The notes under the pieces were generated by a model. It ran no database searches. It saw only the letters and a program-made list of their open reading frames with translations, and was not told the DNA's origin. A program made the translations under genes and the position numbers. From Ignavibacteriales bacterium (lineage in GTDB: Bacteria; Bacteroidota; Ignavibacteria; Ignavibacteriales; Ignavibacteriaceae), in NCBI GenBank assembly GCA_016700155.1, contig CP065001.1:3720001-3784000 (forward strand): DNA of 64,000 nt, read 5' to 3'. Positions 8,879-17,872 of the stretch are shown here, piece by piece. Position 1 is the first letter of the stretch. Each line of letters begins with the position of its first letter.

Positions 8879-9859
8879 TTAGTTGGCTGGAGTGAATTTT
8901 ACAACCTGGTTCTTTACAGGTTTCAGGCTGTGAAGATAATCATAAATTGCACCTAAATCTTCATCTGTCATTCCTCCATACATACTCCAGGGCATGATAG
9001 TGTTAAAGCTTCCCTGTTCTACAGGAATGTTTTTCATTTCATCAGTTGCCATCAGCTTAAACCTTTGAATGAATTGTTCTTTTGTCCATGCACCCAACCC
9101 TGTTTCAACATCAGGTGTAAGATTAGCTGAACGGATTATACCGAAAGGCAGATGTATTTCTGTGCCGCCGGCGAATTCCATACCTGCAACCGGTTCACCT
9201 TCATTTGATTGTGAATGGCAGTGATGACAAGAAGCCATCTTAACAAGATACTTTCCGTATTCTTTTGTATTTGATCTATCAGGAGCCTGGCGAGGTTTGT
9301 AAGTATTGAGTGGAAGAGTTTTTACAATATAGTTTACAGGAAAATCCAGGTTCCTTTCACCGATTTCATTATCAATCGGCTTGAGTGTTCTTAAATATGC
9401 TATGATTGAATAAAGATCTTCCTGATCCATTTCGGCAAAACCATCATAAGGCATTATAGGGAAAAGAGCCTCACCGTGTTTATTTATTCCTGATGTTAAT
9501 GCACGAAGTATTTCACCGTCAGTCCAGTCACCAATTGCAGCGGGAGTTATGTTTCTGACAGGAATTGTTCCGGGTAATCCCATTTCCTTGCCAAAAATTT
9601 CTCCGCCCATTCCTTCTGTGCCTTCTTTAACCGGTCCGGAGAATTTTGAAAAGTCACGTGAAGAATGACAGTCAATGCACATAGCAACGTTGTTTGCGAG
9701 ATACTTTCCTCTTTCAATCCGTTCCGGTGTAAGTTCAACTTTCAGGTTTGATACCGGCACTTCTTTAGGGAATGTTGAGTTAAAATACACTGAACCACCG
9801 ATCAAAAGAAAAACAAAAACCCCTACAACAATTGAAACAATTTTCATGAACTTTTTCAT
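8879..9859 (-). CDS. Membrane-anchored dihaem cytochrome c (operon copy)
   Basis: The 326-residue protein has an N-terminal anchor (residues about 7-25) and two haem c motifs, CIDCH at 61-65 and CHHCH at 211-215. It aligns end to end with the cytochrome at 4589-5575 (shared ERI.RG.YLANNVA, GEILRALT, MTDEDLGAIY). Possible Met ligands are in IMPYDGF and IMPWSMY. It should face the periplasm. It is placed between two outer-membrane barrel genes in a tight operon (28 and 18 bases spacing). Only two haems are present, so it is not a multihaem conduit. Its electron donor and acceptor are unknown. Confidence 0.88.
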   Translation of the reverse strand: MKKFMKIVSIVVGVFVFLLIGGSVYFNSTFPKEVPVSNLKVELTPERIERGKYLANNVAMCIDCHSSRDFSKFSGPVKEGTEGMGGEIFGKEMGLPGTIPVRNITPAAIGDWTDGEILRALTSGINKHGEALFPIMPYDGFAEMDQEDLYSIIAYLRTLKPIDNEIGERNLDFPVNYIVKTLPLNTYKPRQAPDRSNTKEYGKYLVKMASCHHCHSQSNEGEPVAGMEFAGGTEIHLPFGIIRSANLTPDVETGLGAWTKEQFIQRFKLMATDEMKNIPVEQGSFNTIMPWSMYGGMTDEDLGAIYDYLHSLKPVKNQVVKFTPAN

Positions 9860-9887
9860 TTTATCCTCGTTTATTTTTTATTGATAG

Positions 9888-10595
9888 TTAAAAGCTGATT
9901 GAATTAAAGTATGCTGTAACGCCGATCTGTGCAGTAAGCATATCAGTTTTGGATTTTGAAACATCATATGAAACTCTGCCGTTATTAATTCTTACAGAAC
10001 CTTCCTTGAGATATTCCGCACTGGAGCCGAAAAGATAGCGTGCCTTTATGTCAAGGAATATTGAGGAGAAGTCTCCCATTTCATTATCAGTAAGTTGTAT
10101 TAAAAATCCTGCGCCGCCGCCGTAACTCCAGGCAAAGTCATCAAAGTTTGTAGAGCTTGCTACTTCATCATTTCCACGGCTGAGTATTTGTGTTTCAGTA
10201 AACAGGTAGCTTCCTCCGAATAGTGCTTCTGCATACGGTCTTACCACTCCGCTGGTTGCACCCACCTGGAACAAAAGATGAAAGTTGACAAGGTTGTTTG
10301 ATCTTTCTACATCTACAGTTACATCGGGAATTGTAGAACTGAAAGGTTCTCTCCTAAGCTCATTTCCGTAGTTTATAAAGCCGATATTAAGACCGACTGA
10401 AACCGGAAGATCGGAGGTTGGTAACCAGAACATAAATGATCCGCCGATTCCAAATCCTGTTTTATCAAGATTATTTTTAAATTCTCCCATCGGAAATGCA
10501 GATGTAAAATTCAGCGAACCGGATTGCGCGGATAATGACTTCGGAAATAATATTACAAACGCGGCAACAATAAGTATCAGAAATAATTTTTTCAT
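9888..10595 (-). CDS. Outer-membrane beta-barrel protein
   Basis: The 235-residue protein has a signal peptide (MKKLFLILIVAAFVILFPKS, cleavage near LSAQ). The body has repeated amphipathic strands with Gly-aromatic turns (FGIGGSFMFWLP, WSYGGGAGFLIQL) and a final strand QIGVTAYFNSISF ending in Phe, which is the usual barrel-insertion signal. It begins 9 bases after the stop of the lipoprotein gene and precedes the cytochrome gene. Role unknown. Confidence 0.75.
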   Translation of the reverse strand: MKKLFLILIVAAFVILFPKSLSAQSGSLNFTSAFPMGEFKNNLDKTGFGIGGSFMFWLPTSDLPVSVGLNIGFINYGNELRREPFSSTIPDVTVDVERSNNLVNFHLLFQVGATSGVVRPYAEALFGGSYLFTETQILSRGNDEVASSTNFDDFAWSYGGGAGFLIQLTDNEMGDFSSIFLDIKARYLFGSSAEYLKEGSVRINNGRVSYDVSKSKTDMLTAQIGVTAYFNSISF

Positions 10596-10604
10596 AGTTG
10601 TCTC

Positions 10605-11072
10605 CTAATAATTTGAATTTATCGTTATGATCTCGTTCAACCTTGAATTGAAATCTCTTATACTCTCAGGAACTTTTCTGTCAGGTGAAATACCTGCCCA
10701 AGAAATTCTGTGTGCTTTGGAACTATCCTTAAGTGTAATAAAAGTCGTGATGTTACCCTTTCCATCATACTGAGTGTTAAGAATATCTGATTCCGAAATA
10801 AGCGAGTTTATTTTTTCAATCTGAGTTGTTCCAAGGCTGCCAACATAAATCCTTTTCGCTCTGTCATAGCTGATACCCTGCCAGTGATTTACGTTACCAA
10901 CCACATCTATATCATATCCTTCATAGTAGCCTGAAAATCCTCCGCCGGTTCCAGTTATAATATTATGTTCAAGAAGAACAGATTTTTCAGCCTCGTTAAT
11001 CAGCGTCGCAGTTGAGCAGCCGGCTGCTATTGTTAAAAGTGTTATTGACAGATACATTTTTATCTTCTTCAT
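10605..11072 (-). CDS. Putative lipoprotein, first gene of the cytochrome/barrel operon
   Basis: The chosen start gives about 155 residues, MKKIKMYLSITLLTIAAGCS, a lipoprotein signal with Cys as the probable lipidation site. Frames starting further upstream (to 11174) would place the signal internally and are rejected; an ATG at 11081 is an equally possible start. The mature part has a mixed alpha/beta look (GFSGYYEGYDIDVVGNVNHW, LKDSSKAHRISWAGI). I do not recognise a family. It heads the operon with the barrel, cytochrome and SRPBCC genes. Confidence 0.65.
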   Translation of the reverse strand: MKKIKMYLSITLLTIAAGCSTATLINEAEKSVLLEHNIITGTGGGFSGYYEGYDIDVVGNVNHWQGISYDRAKRIYVGSLGTTQIEKINSLISESDILNTQYDGKGNITTFITLKDSSKAHRISWAGISPDRKVPESIRDFNSRLNEIITINSNY

Positions 11073-11383
11073 AGTTATCATTAAAATTTTTGGTTCAGAG
11101 ATCGGAGAAGTAAGAGAATAATTACGATGTAAAACTAAGGGATGAATTTCTGCGGGGGTATAGATAGCAAGCACTAATTTGAAGAGGACATCTGCAGTAT
11201 ATCAGTGTTTTATATAGTCAATATGAACGATAGGTTTTCATTTCGACGTAAAATGAAATGATTTTTAGTTAATGGGAAGTTTTATAAAAGCAGATCTGTT
11301 TGTTAAAAAGTGTTAAATGAAAACCTTTGCTTGATAAGCTGAAATGAATTAATGAATTGATTTAATCTAACTACGCAGTAAAA
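11073..11383. other. 311-bp gap upstream of the lipoprotein operon
   Basis: No gene is seen. A 7-bp inverted repeat (TCATTTC / GAAATGA) lies at 11238-11261. The operon promoter should be here and this is also the region downstream of the response-regulator gene; no reliable promoter box was picked. Confidence 0.4.
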
Positions 11384-12028
11384 TTATTTCTTGGGTACAA
11401 CACGTTCCTTCAAAGCTTTTGCAACAGCCTGTGATTTTGTGTGAACGTGAAGTTTCTCATAAATATTTCTTATGTGTGCGCGGATTGTAAACGTACTGAG
11501 GAATAATTTTTCAGCGATCATTTTATTGTCGTAACCTTGTATCAAAAGGTCAAGCACTTCAAGTTCACGCGGAGTAAGATTGTAATCGGCTTTTGGCGGA
11601 GGAAGATGTTGTTTAAACATCTCCAAAACTTTTCGCGCAATGTGCGGGGACATTGGTGATGAACCGCCAAACGCCTGCTCTACAAGGTCAACTACCTGTG
11701 CAGGCATAACAGGTTTTGATACATAACCGCAGGCTCCGGCACAAATTGCCTGGAAAACATTTTCATCATCTTCATAAACTGAAAGCATAACTATTTGTAC
11801 ATGCGGATGATCTTTTTTCAAAATAGCGGTTGCTTCTATACCTGACATTCCCGGCAATTCAATATCCATAAGAACCACATCAGGACGCAGATCATCAAAT
11901 GAATCGACTAATTCTTCTGCTGATTCAAATGCACCAACAACTTCAAATGACGGCGAAGAACGGAGTACAAACGCGGTACCCATCCTTAAGTCGTGATTAT
12001 CTTCCACCAATGCTACTGATATTGCCAT
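11384..12028 (-). CDS. NarL/LuxR-family response regulator
   Basis: The 214-residue protein has an N-terminal receiver domain with the acidic pair E9-D10, phosphoacceptor D55 (in VVLMDIELPG), S83 and K105 (GYVSKP), all expected positions. A LuxR-type helix-turn-helix fills residues about 148-212 (LTPRELEVLDLLIQGYDNKM, then STFTIRAHIRNIYEKLHV). It lies 85 bases downstream of the sensor kinase gene, so the two form a two-component pair. The HisKA_3 class of that kinase normally partners with NarL regulators. A role in controlling the adjacent cytochrome/barrel operon is inference from position. Confidence 0.93.
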   Translation of the reverse strand: MAISVALVEDNHDLRMGTAFVLRSSPSFEVVGAFESAEELVDSFDDLRPDVVLMDIELPGMSGIEATAILKKDHPHVQIVMLSVYEDDENVFQAICAGACGYVSKPVMPAQVVDLVEQAFGGSSPMSPHIARKVLEMFKQHLPPPKADYNLTPRELEVLDLLIQGYDNKMIAEKLFLSTFTIRAHIRNIYEKLHVHTKSQAVAKALKERVVPKK

Positions 12029-12113
12029 AATATTGTTCTTTACAGTTTATGTTTAATTCCGTTTACAATATTCAAATTACCGCTCCAATGGGCAATAGTC
12101 CATTTGCACTATA

Positions 12114-15100
12114 TTAAAACCGCAGGTTCAGTATAATTGTAGTGCCTTTCGAAGGTGCTGAATCAAAGATCAATTCAGCTCCCAAAGTATGCGCACGCTT
12201 TTTCATCGTCCCCAATCCTTTACCATTGTAATTCACTGCAGTGTTAAACCCTTTGCCGTTATCCTTTATAACTATTTTTATATGCTCTCCGTCATAAAGG
12301 GTTATTACAATCAGTTCAGTGCAGCCGGAATGTTTTACTGCGTTTGATAATGCTTCCTTCAAAAGCATCCACATATCTCTTCTTTGCTCGGGTGAAAGAT
12401 TTTTTGACGGAAGCAGTTCTTTGTTAGGCAGATCGTAATTAAGTGTTATCTGTTTTGCCCGGCAGGAACTTATTATCATATCCCGTACACGTGTGAGCAG
12501 GTCATGCATTGTTTCTGTTTTAGGATCGATCGCCCAGATAATATCACGAATGGACACAACTGATTCCTGTGAAAGAGATATAATTCTTTCAAGTAGCTGC
12601 GGCATCATTACAGATGCTTTTGAAGGTGTGTTTGCCTCATCCTGAATAATTTTACCGAACATAGCAATACTGCTTAGGTTCGACGCGATTTCATCATGCA
12701 GATCCGCCGCAATCCTCGTTCTCAGTCTTTCAAGTTCTAATAACCTGTTCACCCTGTACTGATAAGCTATCAGTATAATGCCAATAATAAATGAACCCGC
12801 AATAAGTATAAACCACCACCGCTGCCAGAAAGGGGGAACAATTGTGATGGATATTTCTTTTACATGTTTACCCCATACACCATCACTGTTCGTCGCCTTA
12901 ACTTTGAACATATAGTTACCGGGGGAAAGATGCGTGTAATTAGCATATCGGCGGCTTCCTGCGTAAATCCAATCCGGATCAATTCCTTCAAGCATGTATG
13001 CATATTGATTTTTTGAAGGATCGGAAAAATCTAATGAGGCAAATTCAAACGAGAAAAGATTTTCATCAAACGCCAGGTTTATATGTTCGATTTCATTAAT
13101 GTTCTTATCAGTTTTATAATCTTCACCAAATACGCTGAACCTTGTTATATAAAGAGGAGCTTCGTAAGGATCATCAATTATACTGTCAGGATTGAACATA
13201 ACAAAGCCGTTAACAGTACCAAGATAAAAAATCCCGTCCCTGTCTTTCATAAGCGCGCCTGAAAGAAAATCATTAGAAGGCAACCCGTCATTTTCATCGT
13301 ATACTTTTACTGTTAACGTTGAGGGATTAAATTTTGCCAGACCTTTGTTTGTTGTTATCCATAGGTTGCCGAAATTATCCGGAAGCATTCCTTTAACATA
13401 GTTGCTCGGTATTCCGTTCCTTTCAGTAAACGCTACGAAGTTATCATTCTCCCTAAAGTACCGGTTAATTCCACCTCTGAATGTTGATATCCAGATATTA
13501 TTTTCGTTATCCTCATTTACGGAATAAACAACCGCGCTGCTTATACAGTCGGTGCAGTTAAAATCTTTCTGATAACGTTTTAGTTCATTGGTTCGCTTGT
13601 TGTATTTGTATAGTCCGCCTCCGAAAGTTGATATCCACACGGTACCGCTTTTATCCTGATAAACAGAATGAACATCAGTGTTTTCATGTGCTAATTCAAA
13701 TTCAATTAATTTGCCTGTTGAAAAATTGTACCTGAAAATTCCGCTTTTTTCTGTAGTTACCCACAAGTCTCCATCACGATCAGAATAAACGTACTTTATA
13801 TGTACATCAGATTTACCGGCAGGAAAAATTTCGTCACTATTCAGTCTCCTTATTCTCCCCGTTTTAAGATCAAGAATATTCAAACCGCCGCCGAAAGTAG
13901 CTATCCACAACATCCCGTTTTTATCCGGTGTGATCGAATAAACTGAATTATTACTTAAGGAAGAATTATCAGAAGGATTATACCGGAATTTTTTAAATGT
14001 ACTTTTTACGGGATCAAATTTATTCAATCCTCCGTCTTCTGTTCCGATCCAGATAAACCCGTTCCTGTCTTTATAAAATGCTTTTACTCCCGTTCCTGAA
14101 ATTGAATTTTCATCGAAGTCATTATGTATATATGAATTGAATTTATTTAACCTCGGATCATAACGGTTTACTCCGCCTTTATAAGTGGCTATCCAGATTG
14201 CGCCGGCTCTATCTTCCATAAGATCATAAATGCGGCTTGATGAAAGTGTGGTTCTGTTCCGCGGGTTATAAGTATAGTGGTCAGTTTTTTTTGTTTTCTT
14301 ATCTAACTTAATTAATCCATTAAATCCGCCGACCCAGATATTGTTTTTACTATCTGTAAGTAAAGCAAGTACAAGTTTATCTTTGAAGTATTCAGGTCTG
14401 TCTGAAAAATCTGATGCTCTTAAAAACTTTTCACTCTTTCGAACGAACAAATCAACTCCGGTCATCGTCCCGAACCAGATATCACCATCGTGATCTTCTT
14501 TAATCAACACAACAACAGGATTAGACGGTGAATTATCAGACCCGTATTTGTACTTAAAATGCTTTGATGATTTATCCTCAGGATTATACCTGATAACCCC
14601 GTCATCAATTCCGACCCAAAGTAATCCTGATTTATCCTGAAGAAAACACCTTATGAAATAACCGGATGTTAGCTTAATCAGATCTTCATACTTACCATTT
14701 TTTAAGAACCTGTCTTCATCCGGATCGTATTCAAGAAATCCCTTTGTAGAAGTACCAACAAGCAGTGTTCCTTCTTTATCTTCGAATATACTTCCGACAC
14801 CGAAAATCTGTTGCTTGTTTTCCATATCATCAGTAACGAGTGAGTATATTTTAAATGTTGATGTTACAGGCAGATACCGGTTAAGCCCGTTGGATGTGCC
14901 TATCCAGATATTTCCTTTTGAATCCTGGAATACTCTTGTTATCCAGTCATCAGATATTGAACCCGGATTAGCTGGATTGAATTTAAAAATTTTAAACTCA
15001 TATCCATCGTACCTGTTAAGCCCGTCTTCTGTGCCGATCCAGATAAATCCGTCTTTATCCTGGATGATTGAAGTAGCAATATCATTTGATAAACCTTCCT

Positions 15101-15206
15101 TAATTGAAAAGTTTTCAAAATTGATATGACGGCTTTGTGCTAAAGCAATTTTAGACACAAATAAAATCAGTAATACAGCGACTTTAAAGCCGTTATTTTT
15201 TATCAC
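12114..15206 (-). CDS. Two-component sensor kinase with periplasmic propellers, Y_Y_Y and HisKA_3 domains
   Basis: The 1030-residue protein has a signal peptide (ends KIALAQ), then about 12-14 propeller blades with the repeating pattern WIGT..GLNRY (for example WIGTEDGLNRY, WVGGFNGLIKL, WIATYKGGVNRY) up to about residue 690. A Y_Y_Y Ig-like domain (YAYMLEGIDPDWI, ...NYMFKVKATNSDGVWG) is followed by one membrane helix (about 797-816). The cytoplasmic part has a HisKA_3 dimerisation box with phosphoacceptor H837 (AADLHDEIASNLSSIAMFG) and a HATPase domain (N-box KEALSNAVKHS; G boxes DNGKGF, GKGLGTM). This layout matches the periplasmic half of hybrid two-component systems, which often sense polysaccharide or other periplasmic ligands, but no receiver or AraC domain is fused; the regulator is the separate downstream gene. 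Confidence 0.92.
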   Translation of the reverse strand: MIKNNGFKVAVLLILFVSKIALAQSRHINFENFSIKEGLSNDIATSIIQDKDGFIWIGTEDGLNRYDGYEFKIFKFNPANPGSISDDWITRVFQDSKGNIWIGTSNGLNRYLPVTSTFKIYSLVTDDMENKQQIFGVGSIFEDKEGTLLVGTSTKGFLEYDPDEDRFLKNGKYEDLIKLTSGYFIRCFLQDKSGLLWVGIDDGVIRYNPEDKSSKHFKYKYGSDNSPSNPVVVLIKEDHDGDIWFGTMTGVDLFVRKSEKFLRASDFSDRPEYFKDKLVLALLTDSKNNIWVGGFNGLIKLDKKTKKTDHYTYNPRNRTTLSSSRIYDLMEDRAGAIWIATYKGGVNRYDPRLNKFNSYIHNDFDENSISGTGVKAFYKDRNGFIWIGTEDGGLNKFDPVKSTFKKFRYNPSDNSSLSNNSVYSITPDKNGMLWIATFGGGLNILDLKTGRIRRLNSDEIFPAGKSDVHIKYVYSDRDGDLWVTTEKSGIFRYNFSTGKLIEFELAHENTDVHSVYQDKSGTVWISTFGGGLYKYNKRTNELKRYQKDFNCTDCISSAVVYSVNEDNENNIWISTFRGGINRYFRENDNFVAFTERNGIPSNYVKGMLPDNFGNLWITTNKGLAKFNPSTLTVKVYDENDGLPSNDFLSGALMKDRDGIFYLGTVNGFVMFNPDSIIDDPYEAPLYITRFSVFGEDYKTDKNINEIEHINLAFDENLFSFEFASLDFSDPSKNQYAYMLEGIDPDWIYAGSRRYANYTHLSPGNYMFKVKATNSDGVWGKHVKEISITIVPPFWQRWWFILIAGSFIIGIILIAYQYRVNRLLELERLRTRIAADLHDEIASNLSSIAMFGKIIQDEANTPSKASVMMPQLLERIISLSQESVVSIRDIIWAIDPKTETMHDLLTRVRDMIISSCRAKQITLNYDLPNKELLPSKNLSPEQRRDMWMLLKEALSNAVKHSGCTELIVITLYDGEHIKIVIKDNGKGFNTAVNYNGKGLGTMKKRAHTLGAELIFDSAPSKGTTIILNLRF

Positions 15207-15392
15207 CGGGATTTGATTTTGAAGTTCATAGGAGTGGTAAGAAATTATCCTTACCTGTTTTTCTATACAAATATAGTTAATCCTGATTAAAACTATTAAT
15301 TCTGTTTGTGCTCTGCAATAGTTGTGTTAAGTTTTTATCTTTGAACTGAAGTTTATTAAGTTTTCAACAATAATTTTATTTAAGGTATAAAG

Positions 15393-15608
15393 ATGATAAA
15401 TCCTGAATTGCTTCAGATACTCTGCTGTCCCGAATCAAAAGCAGACCTGATACTTGATGGTGAAACTCTTGTATCAACCGACAGAAAAACAAGACGAAGA
15501 TACAGGATTGAGGATAATATTCCCGTGATGCTGATTGATGAATCTGAACAACTGAGCGAGGATGAGTGGACAAGCATCATGAAAAAACACGGTGTAAAGT
15601 TTGAATAG
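15393..15608 (+). CDS. Trm112-like small protein with an incomplete zinc knuckle
   Basis: The 71-residue protein has the Trm112/YcaR pattern: INPELLQILCCPESKADLIL at the N-terminus and YRIEDNIPVMLIDE in the middle. In the family two CxxC pairs bind zinc or are degenerate; here only the adjacent Cys11-Cys12 are present, so zinc binding is doubtful. Trm112 proteins support methyltransferases or lipid A/cell-wall enzymes. It is followed 37 bases later by an ICMT-like methyltransferase and then an amidase, all on the plus strand, which suggests a small operon. It is divergent from the sensor kinase. Confidence 0.8.
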   Translation: MINPELLQILCCPESKADLILDGETLVSTDRKTRRRYRIEDNIPVMLIDESEQLSEDEWTSIMKKHGVKFE

Positions 15609-15645
15609 TAAACCCATTCCATTAACATAACTTAATACTGAAATT

Positions 15646-16221
15646 ATGGATCCTATTAATATTCTTATCGGAATAAATATTATTGCTTCATTCGGTGCCA
15701 ATGTTGCCGGCGCAAAAAAGGGTTTAAAATCATCCGTTATTGCAGTTAAGGAAAGACCTGTAACATACCTTCAGAAACTGCCTTTAGTCCTGTCGACTAT
15801 TACATTAGTCGCATTAATTCTTGCGGTATTCCAGGTCGGTACACTTGAATATAAAGAAGAGTATTTCAGTTTAAGGATCACTGGATTGATCATTTACATT
15901 ATTTTTTCGTGGATTCAAATATCTGCGTACAAATCACTGGGGGAAAATTATTCACAGGAGATTTTGATATTCAAAAACCATTCTCTTGTACAAAAAGGTA
16001 TGTTCAGAATTATAAGACATCCGCAATATTTATCGCAAATTCTTCTTGACATTGGAGGGGCGCTTGCTACACTTAGTTTTATTGTCGCTCCGGTTGCGTT
16101 GCTACAAATTCCATTCATTGTTATGCGCGCATCAATGGAAGAAAAACTGCTTGAAAAATATTTTAAAAATGAATTCACGGAGTACAAAAAGAAATCAGGT
16201 TTTATGATCCCGTTCCTTTAA
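15646..16221 (+). CDS. Isoprenylcysteine carboxyl methyltransferase (ICMT)/PEMT-like membrane methyltransferase
   Basis: The 191-residue protein has about four to five membrane segments and the C-terminal signature of the ICMT/PEMT family: RIIRHPQYLSQILLDIGGA followed by EEKLLEKYFKNEFTEYKKK. The HPxY and EE...Y motifs bind S-adenosylmethionine in this family. Bacterial members methylate lipids or isoprenoids, and the real substrate is unknown. It sits between the Trm112-like gene and the amidase gene (11 bases spacing to the latter). Confidence 0.8.
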   Translation: MDPINILIGINIIASFGANVAGAKKGLKSSVIAVKERPVTYLQKLPLVLSTITLVALILAVFQVGTLEYKEEYFSLRITGLIIYIIFSWIQISAYKSLGENYSQEILIFKNHSLVQKGMFRIIRHPQYLSQILLDIGGALATLSFIVAPVALLQIPFIVMRASMEEKLLEKYFKNEFTEYKKKSGFMIPFL

Positions 16222-16232
16222 TACCTTTTCGC

Positions 16233-17786
16233 ATGAAAATTACCTCCACAAATAAAATATTCTTTGTAGTTCTGCTTTTACTTATTGCTGCAGAACTTCA
16301 TGCTCAAATTACTCGGCTTGAAGTAAAAACTGAAAACGGCACATCATACATCCCGGCATTTGAACGGCAGGGCATAATTTATTTTTCAATTAAACACCTT
16401 GCAGAGGTTACTTCCGTCAACTATTACTTCAACAGCAAAGCAGAAAAAATTGAACTTAAACCTGAATCTTACCGGATAAAAATAACTGCAAGAAATCCAT
16501 ATATACATATCATAGCAAAACAAAAATCCGGTGATGTGATACAGCAAATTCCGACTTCCACATATTTGCAGGATGACAATATTTATATCCCGGTCGTCTA
16601 TTCAATGGAAATGTTAAGAATGATGTATGGCAAAGTAGTTGAGTTTGAATCGCCCTCACGGTTAATCATAACCGGAGAAAAATATGTAAAAGGTTCTGAA
16701 AGTTTTATAAATGAAAAAAGCGGGTTTGATATTTACGGAATTTCAATCGATGAAAAAGCAAACGGTACATTAGTAAGAATAAAATCTAAAAAAAGAATTC
16801 CATCCTACAACAGTAGCTTTAAAGATGGTGTGCTTACATTAATTTTCAGAAGTGTAAAATGTGATGAACAGGTTCTTACCAAATCGGGTGAAAAAGGTTT
16901 GATTAGGGAAATCAAAGCAAAAAATATTAAGAATGATACTGAACTTAAGTTTTCCCTTTCGAAGGAATATACAACGAGTGAAGTAATGAATGCCGAGGGC
17001 AGTAATGATATCCTGATCACGATTCACAACAAAATTTTTTCAGGTAATGATATTACTAATAAGAATAAATCAAAATGGAATTTTGATGTTATTGTAATAG
17101 ATGCCGGTCACGGCGGTAAGGATGGCGGGGCTATTGGTGTTAACGGTGTAAAAGAAAAAGATGTGAATCTCGGCGTTGCATTAAAGCTCGGCAAACTGAT
17201 TGAAAGTTCCCTTAAAGATGTTAAGGTTGTATATACACGTAACAATGATACATTCGTTGAACTGTATAAGCGCGGAAAAATTGCAAATGATCAGTCCGGT
17301 AAATTATTCATTTCAATTCACTGCAACTCAACTCCGAAAAAACCAACAGATGCAAACGGGTTTGAAGTATATCTTCTGCGACCCGGAAGAACACAGGAAG
17401 CAATAAACATTGCCGAGAGAGAAAACAGTGTTATTGAATATGAAGAAGATCCGAAACGTTATCAGAAATTGACTGATGAAAATTTTATACTTGTCAGTAT
17501 GGCGCATTCGGCATATATGAAATATTCAGAGAAGTTTGCCGATTTACTTAACCTGCAGTTCAGCAATGATCTTTCATTGGCGTCAAGAGGTGTTAAGCAG
17601 GCTGGCTTTTATGTGCTGGTTGGGGCTTCTATGCCGAGTGTATTAATCGAGACCGGATTCTTATCAAATAAAAAAGACGCTGAGTATTTAAAAAGTACTA
17701 ACGGGCAAAAACAGATCGCCAATTCTATTTTTAACGCGATAAAAAATTTCAAAGAGTATTACGAAAAGATGATTGATTCCGAGTAA
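16233..17786 (+). CDS. N-acetylmuramoyl-L-alanine amidase (Amidase_3)
   Basis: The 517-residue protein has a signal peptide (to about residue 24, ELHAQ). The C-terminal half is an Amidase_3 zinc hydrolase: VIDAGHGGKDGGAIG (H293), KEKDVNL (E308), SIHCNS (H363) and the catalytic glutamate in VLIETGFLSN. The enzyme cuts the amide bond between MurNAc and the stem peptide in the periplasm, usually for cell separation. The N-terminal region (residues 25-270) has beta-rich segments similar to AMIN/copper-amine-oxidase-N type wall-binding domains. It ends an operon-like run with the two genes before it. Confidence 0.92.
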   Translation: MKITSTNKIFFVVLLLLIAAELHAQITRLEVKTENGTSYIPAFERQGIIYFSIKHLAEVTSVNYYFNSKAEKIELKPESYRIKITARNPYIHIIAKQKSGDVIQQIPTSTYLQDDNIYIPVVYSMEMLRMMYGKVVEFESPSRLIITGEKYVKGSESFINEKSGFDIYGISIDEKANGTLVRIKSKKRIPSYNSSFKDGVLTLIFRSVKCDEQVLTKSGEKGLIREIKAKNIKNDTELKFSLSKEYTTSEVMNAEGSNDILITIHNKIFSGNDITNKNKSKWNFDVIVIDAGHGGKDGGAIGVNGVKEKDVNLGVALKLGKLIESSLKDVKVVYTRNNDTFVELYKRGKIANDQSGKLFISIHCNSTPKKPTDANGFEVYLLRPGRTQEAINIAERENSVIEYEEDPKRYQKLTDENFILVSMAHSAYMKYSEKFADLLNLQFSNDLSLASRGVKQAGFYVLVGASMPSVLIETGFLSNKKDAEYLKSTNGQKQIANSIFNAIKNFKEYYEKMIDSE

Positions 17787-17820
17787 CTATGATAGTTATG
17801 TAGTAAAATTTTTTCTTAAT

Positions 17821-17852
17821 CCTGACCTCACTCTTTTTAAAGCAAGGTCAGG
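17821..17852. repeat. Intergenic hairpin between convergent genes
   Basis: CCTGACCT and AGGTCAGG pair perfectly around a 16-base loop. It lies between the stop codons of the amidase (17786) and the DUF3078 gene (17873). No T tract follows on either 3' side, so it is not a standard terminator, though it may still protect transcript ends. Confidence 0.5.
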
Positions 17853-17872
17853 AAAAAGAAAAAGATTGATTA

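Noticed and set aside
4589..11072. A multihaem extracellular electron-transfer conduit
   Set aside because: Each cytochrome has only two CXXCH motifs, and no porin-cytochrome family protein was recognised.
17821..17852. Hairpin as a rho-independent terminator
   Set aside because: No T tract on either 3' side, so I kept it only as a hairpin.
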